NCBI GenBank assembly: GCA_964532655.1
Contig: CAZHMZ010000216.1
Location: 1 to 5,154, forward strand
Direction of reading: 5' to 3'
Length of the DNA stretch: 5,154 nucleotides
Origin: JAJFTV01 sp964532655
GTDB taxonomy: Bacteria; Chloroflexota; Anaerolineae; Anaerolineales; Anaerolineaceae
Under the pieces are notes generated by a model. The model saw only the letters and a list, made by a program, of their open reading frames with translations, made no database searches and was not told the origin of the DNA. The stretch's first letter is position 1. Each line of letters opens with the position of its first letter. Made by a program: the position numbers and the translations under genes. Of this stretch, positions 1-5,154 are shown piece by piece.

Positions 1-1
1 C

Positions 2-778
2 CTTGCATTGGTCCTGGGCTATGTCGTCGCCATCCCGTTAGGACTGGTCGATTTCTCCCAGATCATGGCAGTTGGTTGGATCAACGTTCCTTCAATCGTC
101 TTCCCGGTCTTCAACAATCCATTGACCCTGTCGGTAATGGTCGGCGTTGGTGTTATGGCCATCGCCACTATCCCGGAATCCACTGCTCACCTCTATCAGA
201 TCAGCCTGTATGTTGACCACCTGGCTGAAGAGCTGGGACGCGAGAAACCCGGCCTTTCCAAATACATCGGCCTCAACCTGATGCTCGATGGTTTGAACGA
301 CTTGATCAACGGCCTCTTCGGTTCCACCGCCGGTACCAACTACGGTGAGAACAACTCCCTCATGGTCATCACCCGCAACTACTCCGGCCCCGCCCTGATC
401 ACAGCTGGTTGTATCGCTGTTATCCTTGGCTTCATCGGACCCCTCCGCCAGCTCATCTACGGCATCCCCACCGCCGTAACCGGCGGCCTCGCCATCTACC
501 TGTATGGTGTTATTGGCGTTCAGGGTATTGCCCTTATGATGGCTGAGAAAGTCGACCTCTACGATCCCGGTAAACTCGCCCTTGTGGCTCTGATCCTCGT
601 CGTCGGTATCGGCGGCAACATTGGATACGGCGGAAACCTGCCTATTCCTCTGTTGAAGAGTGTCTTCCCCTTCGGCTGGCCTGCGATCGCAACTGCAGCA
701 GTTCTCGGTATTTTGGTCAACCTGATCTTCGTGTTCATCAAACCTCCGAAAACTCGCTCTACAGACGTCCTGCAGTAA
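2..778 (+). CDS. uraA: Uracil/xanthine-type permease (NCS2 family, UraA-like), 3' part only
   Basis: C-terminal part of an inner-membrane nucleobase:proton symporter of the NCS2 family, importing uracil or a related base for salvage. The frame is open from the left edge, so the start lies outside the window. Numbering from the codon at position 8, the substrate-binding signature of E. coli UraA is visible. ESTAH (57-61) places a Glu and a His as UraA Glu241 and His245 are placed. NYGEN (111-115) corresponds to the loop with Glu290, and it is preceded by the family's FGST (104-107). The segment GYVVAIPLGLVDFSQI aligns by eye with UraA TM7, so roughly TM7-TM14 are present and about 185 residues are missing. 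LYGVIG (165-170) is also typical. The stop is TAA at 776-778. Codons are strongly biased to C-ending forms (ATC, CTC, GGC, AAC), unlike the genes downstream, which suggests high expression. Uracil specificity is inferred; xanthine or a related base remains possible. Confidence 0.9.
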   Translation, partial: LALVLGYVVAIPLGLVDFSQIMAVGWINVPSIVFPVFNNPLTLSVMVGVGVMAIATIPESTAHLYQISLYVDHLAEELGREKPGLSKYIGLNLMLDGLNDLINGLFGSTAGTNYGENNSLMVITRNYSGPALITAGCIAVILGFIGPLRQLIYGIPTAVTGGLAIYLYGVIGVQGIALMMAEKVDLYDPGKLALVALILVVGIGGNIGYGGNLPIPLLKSVFPFGWPAIATAAVLGILVNLIFVFIKPPKTRSTDVLQ

Positions 779-791
779 TTTCCTGCAGTAA
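768..791. repeat. 11-bp direct repeat spanning the permease stop codon
   Basis: TCCTGCAGTAA occurs at 768-778 and again at 781-791, separated by two T residues (13-base period). The first copy contains the permease stop codon. The second copy's TAA is out of frame with it. It looks like a small tandem duplication; no function is claimed. Confidence 0.75.
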
Positions 792-796
792 GGTCT

Positions 797-846
797 AAAG
801 GAATTACATGCCCCCCAATGTTCGTTCGTTGGGGGGCATTCCTTTC
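797..846 (+). terminator. Hairpin terminator after the permease gene
   Basis: A perfect 11-bp inverted repeat, ATGCCCCCCAA (808-818) and TTGGGGGGCAT (829-839), encloses a 10-base loop and contains six consecutive G-C pairs. A second possible pairing, AAAGGAAT (797-804) with ATTCCTTT (838-845), would extend the base of the stem with a small left-side bulge. The following tract (TTCCTTTC) is only moderately T-rich, so termination may be less complete than at a canonical site. It lies 30 bases after the permease stop and before the next promoter, which fits its role. Confidence 0.8.
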
Positions 847-856
847 AAGGTTCGGT

Positions 857-862
857 TATAAT
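857..862 (+). promoter_or_regulatory. Consensus -10 box for the NmrA-like operon
   Basis: TATAAT is a perfect sigma-70-type -10 hexamer, 29 bases before the ATG at 892, giving a predicted transcript start near 869. No good -35 hexamer is present at 16-18 bp spacing: that position falls in the descending arm of the preceding terminator (about 833-840) and reads GGGCAT or GGCATT. The promoter may therefore be weak, activator-dependent or reliant on the -10 box. This is a sequence-based prediction only. Confidence 0.6.
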
Positions 863-891
863 CAATGCACGAAGCATGAAAGGAATCCTCT

Positions 892-1755
892 ATGCTATTC
901 TTAACCGGAGCAGCAGGAAAGACAGGCCGCTCGATCCTTCGTGCACTTGCAGCCAGTAAGATTAGTGCAAAGGTATTGGTACGTTCATCAAAACAAGCCG
1001 ATTCGATTCGATCGATCGGTGACTTCGAGGTTGTTCTTGGGGATTTGCGTGATCCATCCACATACAAATCTGGTTTACAAGGTGTGGACAAAATCTACTA
1101 TATTTGCCCTAATATTGCACCTGATGAATTGGAAATTGGCAATGCCCTGATTAAGATCGCACAACAAAACAACATCCAACACTTTATTTATCATTCGGTT
1201 CTACACCCCCAGATTGAAGCAATGCCGCACCATTGGCAAAAATTACGCATGGAAGAGACTTTGTTTACAAGTGGAATCGATTTCACCGTCCTGCAGCCAT
1301 GCGCTTATATGCAAAATGTGCTTGCCGGTTGGAAAAGAATCTTAGACGAAGGAAAATACGTTGTCCCTTACCAGATTTCCAGCCGGTTGAGCATTGTAGA
1401 CCTTAACGATGTAGGAGAAGCAGCGGCCCGAATTATTTCCGGCGCCAATTACGCAAACGCCATATTTGAACTTGCAGGTCCTGAGCCACTATCGCAATCC
1501 GAAGTAGCTGCAGAAATGAGCGCTGCCCTCAAACGCCCAATTAAAGCTATTGAACAGTCTCGAGATGACTGGAAACATAACGCGCAGCAGGGTGGGATGG
1601 AGGACCGCCAGATCGATGTGCTGCTTAAGATGTTCGAATATTATGATCTTCATGGCCTTGTGGGTAATCCCTGGATCCTTGAAAACCTTCTTAACCGCAA
1701 ACCCACTACCTTTAAAGAATTCCTGGTACGCATTCTAAATTCTGGAGAAGAATAA
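892..1755 (+). CDS. NmrA-like NAD(P)-binding protein (atypical SDR family)
   Basis: A 287-residue Rossmann-fold protein of the NmrA/atypical short-chain dehydrogenase group, presumably cytosolic. The N-terminus shows the nucleotide-binding glycine motif TGAAGKTG (5-12). Strand 2 ends in VLVRSS (28-33), where Arg31 fits NADP(H) phosphate recognition. GDLRDP (50-55) follows, then the subgroup-typical segments YHSVLHPQ (100-107), HHWQK (113-117), LQP (134-136) and YMQN (139-142). The classical SDR Tyr-x-x-x-Lys pair is not seen in its usual form, which is normal for this group; members act as reductases or as redox-sensing regulators. The substrate cannot be read from the sequence. The ATG at 892 is chosen because AAAGGA (879-884) sits 7 bases upstream and the glycine motif begins at residue 5. 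It is the first gene of a likely three-gene operon. Family assignment is firm; function is open. Confidence 0.85.
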   Translation: MLFLTGAAGKTGRSILRALAASKISAKVLVRSSKQADSIRSIGDFEVVLGDLRDPSTYKSGLQGVDKIYYICPNIAPDELEIGNALIKIAQQNNIQHFIYHSVLHPQIEAMPHHWQKLRMEETLFTSGIDFTVLQPCAYMQNVLAGWKRILDEGKYVVPYQISSRLSIVDLNDVGEAAARIISGANYANAIFELAGPEPLSQSEVAAEMSAALKRPIKAIEQSRDDWKHNAQQGGMEDRQIDVLLKMFEYYDLHGLVGNPWILENLLNRKPTTFKEFLVRILNSGEE

Positions 1756-1761
1756 TCACTT

Positions 1762-2271
1762 ATGGATAAGAAACGGAGCCTTCAATATAATTTCGCCATG
1801 GAAGCCATGCCGGTCTTGTTTCATAGCCAGACCAGCCAATTTATGAAGTATCTCGAAAAGGACGGATTGAAATTCCTTCAATTCTGGTGGAACCATGTTG
1901 GCGATCGAATGCCGGAAGAAAAAAGAGTTTCTCCTGCTGGTATGACATTTGAAATTGAAGTCGTCGACGAAAAAACCAAGCTCGTGATCATTACCCTGCC
2001 CACCCCCAAGGAAGATCGAGATGCTTATTTTTTGGGCTTTGTAGCAAGGCCTGAACGCCGGTTGTTGTGGGTAAGACTGCCAACCACGCAAGGGTACGTG
2101 CTATTTCGTGACGACGGCGTGGATCAACCTCATAAAACAAATTTTGGATATCTCACTCCGAACGGCTTGTTCCGCCCCCGGGGAGTAGGATTGAATCCAA
2201 CCAAATTGGATTTCAAGCGAATCGTAAAATCCAAGATCAATGAAAAAACGAAAATACGGTGGAAAAAATGA
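1762..2271 (+). CDS. Hypothetical soluble protein, 169 residues
   Basis: I do not recognise this family. The gene starts 6 bases after the stop of the NmrA-like gene, with a GGAGAAG stretch (1744-1750) as a somewhat distant ribosome site. Its stop overlaps the next start, so translation of the operon is probably coupled. No signal peptide or membrane segment is seen. The N-terminal third looks helical with aromatic residues (KFLQFWWNHVG, 37-47). The middle alternates like a beta-sheet: FEIEVV (63-68), LVIITLP (74-80), YFLGFVARP (89-97), LLWVRLP (101-107) and YVLF (112-115). The tail from about 150 is very basic (nine Lys and two Arg in the last 19), compatible with nucleic-acid or membrane-surface contact. 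The length, coherent composition and operon position argue for a real gene. No catalytic motif could be identified. Confidence 0.75.
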   Translation: MDKKRSLQYNFAMEAMPVLFHSQTSQFMKYLEKDGLKFLQFWWNHVGDRMPEEKRVSPAGMTFEIEVVDEKTKLVIITLPTPKEDRDAYFLGFVARPERRLLWVRLPTTQGYVLFRDDGVDQPHKTNFGYLTPNGLFRPRGVGLNPTKLDFKRIVKSKINEKTKIRWKK

Positions 2272-2663
2272 AATTTACAACTGGGATTATCGTTGTCAGT
2301 GTGGCAATTGTCCTTTTTTACTTACGCATTGCTTTATTGCGCGGGCAAAAGAAACGCTATGAACGTGAGTATGCGTTGAAGCGCAGGAAAGTCCACGGCA
2401 GATCGAAAGGCGCAGCCCTTCCATCGCCTGAACCAGGCAGCTCACCATACAAAGTGACCAGTTGGTTCCTGGTAGCAGCGTCCATTGCATTGATGTTGAT
2501 CGGTATGATTGCTTACAATAATTTTATGGTCGTTGGAATCGAACTAATCAAAGACGCCGCCACAATCGAGACATTGTCAGAATACTGGTATTTTGCAGTT
2601 GCAGCCGGCGTTATCCTTCTTGGTTTCTGCGTCACCATTGATAAACCCAGGCTTAATGAGTAA
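2268..2663 (+). CDS. Small membrane protein with three predicted TM segments, 131 residues
   Basis: No known family is recognised. Three hydrophobic stretches are clear: about 6-24, 64-83 and 106-124. Between the first two lies a strongly basic stretch (about 25-49, rich in Lys/Arg, including RGQKKRYERE), which by the positive-inside rule should face the cytoplasm. That puts the N-terminus outside and the short C-terminus (DKPRLNE) inside. An upstream in-frame GTG at 2259 is possible, but the ATG at 2268 is preferred. It forms an ATGA overlap with the preceding stop (TGA 2269-2271) and has a GGTGGA ribosome site (2258-2263) at suitable spacing. It is the last gene of the + strand operon, with the terminator 25 bases after its stop. 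Tight coupling to the 169-residue gene suggests the two products work together, perhaps as a soluble/membrane pair; this is inference. Confidence 0.75.
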   Translation: MKFTTGIIVVSVAIVLFYLRIALLRGQKKRYEREYALKRRKVHGRSKGAALPSPEPGSSPYKVTSWFLVAASIALMLIGMIAYNNFMVVGIELIKDAATIETLSEYWYFAVAAGVILLGFCVTIDKPRLNE

Positions 2664-4397
2664 GCATATCTTGATCATGGAAAGCCACAAGGCTGTCTCA
2701 GGACAGCCTTGATTTTTTCTATCCCTTTGGATTTTTCTCAGGTCACCCTTTGAATTCTCGAACAGTTGGTCTGCAGTACGTGAAGGCAAAATAATGGTAA
2801 AGCGTGAACCCTGGCCAGGAGCGCTTTCCACAAAGATTTGTCCATCGTGAGCCTGGATGATACGCTTTGCCATAGACAAGCCCAATCCGGTGCCACGGCC
2901 CGAACGTTTGGTGGAAAAGAACGGTTCGAAGATCCTGCCGAGATTGTCTTCTGAGATACCCATCCCGTTGTCCTTGATTTCAACATAATATTTGTCTTCA
3001 TCATAAAGGGTGGCAATCTTGATCTCGCCGGTATTGCTATCTATGGCTTCGATTGCATTCATTAAAATGTTTATCCACACACCCTGTAGATGATCACCAC
3101 TAGCTACGATCGGCGGCATACCCGTTCCTGGTGTAAAGCGGATGGATATCTGGCGCGACATGAATTCATGTGAGACCAGCATCAACGCATTTTGTAAAGA
3201 TTCATTGAGATCAATGGGTTGGAATTCGAACTTTTCTTTTCTCACCATACTCTGCAGGTTTTCAACAACCTTTGTGGCTCGCCTGGCTGCCATTTCGATA
3301 AGCGTTACTGATTCCACCAACTCTGTGTCCTTTGGATCAAGATCAAGCAGCAGCATTTGACTGTTGGCCAGAATCGAAGTTAATGGGTTGTTGATCTCAT
3401 GCGCCACACCGGCTGCCAGTTGCCCGATCGCCACCAGTTTTGTGTTCTGGATGAGGTCTTCTTCCATTTTTCGCTTATCAGTCACATCCTGTTCATACAG
3501 GAATACATTCTCAACCTTACCTTCGGCATCCAAAACCGGATAACACTTGATATCCCACTCACGTGGATTGGTTTCATTGGGCCAAGTATGACCAAAAAGC
3601 TGGCCAGGGGTTCCAGTCTCAAATACCGGCTTGATCAAACAATTGTCACATGGGTTGGATAAACCAAAAAATACTTCGTGACAGACCTTGCCCGCCAGAT
3701 CACGCGGAGCTTTCTTAACGCGCTTTGCCCGGCTGAGATTTACAGCTTTCAGCCGATAGTTTTCATCCACCATATACAAGGAATCAGGAATACTATCAAA
3801 AAGACTGCGCAGGGCATTCCTGGAATTCAATAATTGAAGACGGCTGACATGCAAATCCTCGTCAACTGCCCGCATTTCTTTAATGATCATCGATGAGTAA
3901 TACTGACTTGCAAGACTGGATAAAAATAATTGAAATATGATCTTATCTTTTGTATTGATAAAATAATTATGGGGATTGACCAGTGCTACCATTCCAAATT
4001 TTCGAACATGATTTTGAATTGGACCACAGACAATGAACTGGGGAATGATGTCTTTGACCCCGTCGATCCTTGGAAAATAGTCCTTTCCTGCTGTAGGACC
4101 TGTGTATTCTTGAATTTGGTTGGCCTCAAAAGTGCTGAATAACAAACCACTTGAAAACTCAAGACCGCTTGTCACGCGCCATTCAGGGCCGTGACCTATT
4201 TCTTTTTTTGTTACCAGGGTTTTATTCGCATTTTCATAAAAAAGCAAAACGCAGCCTTCTGCCTCAAAATAATCACGCATTGCTCTCAAGAATGGATTAT
4301 CTGGAGTGGATTCTACTTCTGCCTGTTTTTGCGCCTGGTCAATGAAGCGGATAGCCTGTTGAAGTGAGTCAATATGCGATGTTTGCTTTAGTGACAT
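2577..4397 (-). CDS. Cytosolic sensor histidine kinase (GAF-like, PAS, HisKA, HATPase_c)
   Basis: A 606-residue two-component sensor kinase with no membrane segment, so it senses an intracellular or diffusible signal. In order: a GAF-like region (about 15-170, weakly matched by eye), a helical linker (170-200), a PAS domain (about 198-307, ending in the usual DVTDKRKMEEDL), the dimerisation/phosphoacceptor domain with H-box VAHEINNPLT (331-340, His333), and the ATPase domain. The ATPase boxes are N (WINILMNAIEA, Asn447), G1 (DNGMGI, 476-481), F (FEPFFSTK, 490-497) and G2 (GRGTGLGL, 500-507). All boxes are intact, so it should autophosphorylate at His333 and pass phosphate to the regulator encoded just upstream. 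The PAS domain carries Cys239-His240, Cys250, Cys253 and Cys285. The start is set by GGAG (4404-4407) 6 bases before the ATG. The catalytic domain ends near residue 540; the last 55-65 residues are unlike any kinase tail and run into the opposing gene, so the true 3' end may be near 2740. Confidence 0.9.
   Translation of the reverse strand: MSLKQTSHIDSLQQAIRFIDQAQKQAEVESTPDNPFLRAMRDYFEAEGCVLLFYENANKTLVTKKEIGHGPEWRVTSGLEFSSGLLFSTFEANQIQEYTGPTAGKDYFPRIDGVKDIIPQFIVCGPIQNHVRKFGMVALVNPHNYFINTKDKIIFQLFLSSLASQYYSSMIIKEMRAVDEDLHVSRLQLLNSRNALRSLFDSIPDSLYMVDENYRLKAVNLSRAKRVKKAPRDLAGKVCHEVFFGLSNPCDNCLIKPVFETGTPGQLFGHTWPNETNPREWDIKCYPVLDAEGKVENVFLYEQDVTDKRKMEEDLIQNTKLVAIGQLAAGVAHEINNPLTSILANSQMLLLDLDPKDTELVESVTLIEMAARRATKVVENLQSMVRKEKFEFQPIDLNESLQNALMLVSHEFMSRQISIRFTPGTGMPPIVASGDHLQGVWINILMNAIEAIDSNTGEIKIATLYDEDKYYVEIKDNGMGISEDNLGRIFEPFFSTKRSGRGTGLGLSMAKRIIQAHDGQIFVESAPGQGSRFTIILPSRTADQLFENSKGDLRKIQRDRKNQGCPETALWLSMIKICLLIKPGFINGDAETKKDNAGCNCKIPVF
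2688..2718 (+). terminator. Rho-independent terminator of the + strand operon
   Basis: A perfect 10-bp stem, CAAGGCTGTC (2688-2697) and GACAGCCTTG (2702-2711), has a TCAG tetraloop and is followed by A and six T residues (2713-2718). It is canonical for transcription on the + strand. On the - strand the sequence after the hairpin is poor in T (TGGCTTTCC), so it would be a weak terminator for the convergent kinase gene. The hairpin lies inside the open frame of that kinase gene (codons 563-570). Confidence 0.92.
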
Positions 4398-4403
4398 GGA
4401 TAA

Positions 4404-4407
4404 CTCC
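4404..4407 (-). promoter_or_regulatory. Ribosome binding site of the histidine kinase
   Basis: On the - strand GGAG stands 6 bases before the ATG at 4397, in the 11-base gap right after the regulator's stop codon. It fixes the kinase start and shows that the two genes are read from one transcript. Confidence 0.75.
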
Positions 4408-4408
4408 G

Positions 4409-5154
4409 TTAATCTGGACGAACAGTGTATCCGTAGCCAGGGATCGTCTCGATAAAAATGGGAGAGGATGGATCTTCTTCGATCCTCATTCTCAGATTTT
4501 TAATATGCACCCTAACAAGATCAGGGGAACCTGCATCAGAAGGATAATCCCAAATTTCATCCAGTAATCTTGAAGGAGAAAATATTTCTCCAGGGTGGGT
4601 CATGAAGTGGAATAAGAGATCATATTGAACAGGGGTTAGCAAAATCTTCAACCCCTTGGGAGTTGTCAACTCAAAGGTACGAACGTTAAGAATGTAACCT
4701 TTGATCTTAACTTCTTTCACCGCCGGGGTGGTCATATTTATTACAGGTTTCGATGATAACTGTGTCTCTACTACCTGAATTGGGATGTTATTTGCTGTAA
4801 TTTTTGTGCGCCGCAAAACAGCACGGATGCGGAGTGTTAATTCATCGAGATTAAAAGGCTTTCCCAGATAGTCGTCCCCGCCTGCCAGGAACCCGGTAAT
4901 TCGATCATCCTCCTTGGATCGTGCAGTGAGAAAGATGATCGGTACTTCGGAGAGAATCGGGTCTGAACGCATTTCCTTACAGACCGTGAATCCGTCCATC
5001 CCCGGCATGACGACATCCAACAGCACCAGGTCTGGAATCCGGCGCCGGGCTAGTTGGAGCCCTTGGACACCCGAACTGGCAAGCGTTACCTTGTAGTTCT
5101 CACGCCTGAGACATCTCTCAATCGTAAGAGCAACGTTGTCATCGTCTTCGACTA
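4409..5154 (-). CDS. OmpR/PhoB-family response regulator, N-terminus cut by window edge
   Basis: A DNA-binding response regulator, the phosphate acceptor of the kinase encoded 11 bases downstream. The frame is open to the right edge (247 codons from 5152), beginning VEDDDN, so only a few N-terminal residues are missing; the internal GTG at 5026 is not the start. The receiver domain (1-115) has the acidic pair in EDDD (2-5), phosphoacceptor Asp46 in LLDVVMPGMDG, Thr76 in FLTAR, and Lys98 in GKPF. The winged-helix domain (about 149-247) shows LTPVQYDLL (172-180), HPGEIFSPSRLLDEIW (186-201), VRVHIKNLRMRIEEDP (213-228) and the closing wing PGYGYTVRPD, all standard for the OmpR group. The joining linker (about 116-148) is longer than the usual short linker and rich in Thr, Val, Ile and Pro. 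Targets cannot be told from the sequence; the operon's own promoter lies outside the window. Confidence 0.93.
   Translation of the reverse strand, partial: VEDDDNVALTIERCLRRENYKVTLASSGVQGLQLARRRIPDLVLLDVVMPGMDGFTVCKEMRSDPILSEVPIIFLTARSKEDDRITGFLAGGDDYLGKPFNLDELTLRIRAVLRRTKITANNIPIQVVETQLSSKPVINMTTPAVKEVKIKGYILNVRTFELTTPKGLKILLTPVQYDLLFHFMTHPGEIFSPSRLLDEIWDYPSDAGSPDLVRVHIKNLRMRIEEDPSSPIFIETIPGYGYTVRPD

Noticed and set aside
865..877. Small inverted repeat ATGC-ACGAA-GCAT across the predicted transcript start, a possible operator
   Set aside because: Arms are only 4 bp, which is common by chance, and no regulator site of this form is recognised.
998..1019. CGATT/CGATC short repeats with a palindromic core
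   Set aside because: It lies within the conserved reading frame of the NmrA-like gene and encodes a normal stretch (ADSIRSIGD); no repeat array follows.
559..1091. Open frames on the - strand opposite the permease and NmrA-like genes
   Set aside because: They lack family features and a convincing ribosome site and are explained as shadows of well-supported + strand genes.
2259..2663. GTG at 2259 as the start of the small membrane protein
   Set aside because: It lies within the ribosome site that serves the ATG at 2268; the ATGA overlap makes the ATG the better start.
2711..2750. Two similar T-rich stretches (GATTTTTTCTATCCCTTTG and GATTTTTCTCAGGTCACCCTTTG) resembling an imperfect direct repeat
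   Set aside because: The match is mainly T-runs plus CCCTTTG; too weak to call a repeat beyond low-complexity similarity.
4409..5026. Regulator beginning at an internal GTG (5026), i.e. a truncated receiver
   Set aside because: The upstream frame is open to the window edge and encodes the normal receiver start (VEDDDN...), so the gene is only cut by the window.
1..5154. CRISPR arrays, tRNA/rRNA genes, insertion sequences, attachment sites, riboswitches
   Set aside because: No regularly spaced repeats, clover-leaf or rRNA-like segments, transposase motifs or terminal inverted repeats were seen. Intergenic gaps are all too short (at most about 113 bases) to hold a riboswitch beyond the terminators and promoter described.

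Overview
This window holds ordinary-looking bacterial chromosomal DNA of moderate GC content. It has five coding features besides short regulatory sites. The overall style suggests an environmental, possibly anaerobic, bacterium: a cytosolic GAF/PAS histidine kinase with a cysteine-containing PAS domain, an OmpR-type regulator with a long linker, and an NmrA-like reductase followed by two lineage-specific small genes. Chloroflexota of the Anaerolineae type is my best guess. That is an impression from protein style, not a marker-based assignment.

Layout, left to right. Bases 2-778 (+) are the 3' part of a uracil/xanthine-type permease (NCS2 family, UraA-like), cut by the window edge. Bases 779-891 contain a strong GC-rich hairpin terminator and then a consensus -10 box. 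This promoter appears to start a compact three-gene unit on the + strand: an NmrA/atypical-SDR NAD(P)-binding protein (892-1755), an unrecognised 169-residue soluble protein (1762-2271), and a 131-residue protein with three predicted membrane segments (2268-2663, ATGA overlap with the gene before). The unit ends at a textbook intrinsic terminator (2688-2718).

The right half is a convergent two-component operon on the - strand. It encodes an OmpR/PhoB-type response regulator, cut at its N-terminus by the window end (4409-5154), followed 11 bases later by a soluble histidine kinase (4397 down to 2577) with GAF-like, PAS, HisKA and HATPase regions. Every catalytic box expected of a working kinase/regulator pair is visible.

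I found no convincing undescribed system. The items most worth checking are: the 3' end of the kinase gene, which runs without a stop through the opposing operon's terminator and 87 bases into its last gene and looks like a frameshift or stop loss; a Cys/His cluster in the kinase PAS domain that may bind a metal or redox cofactor; and the orphan soluble/membrane gene pair cotranscribed with the NmrA-like gene.
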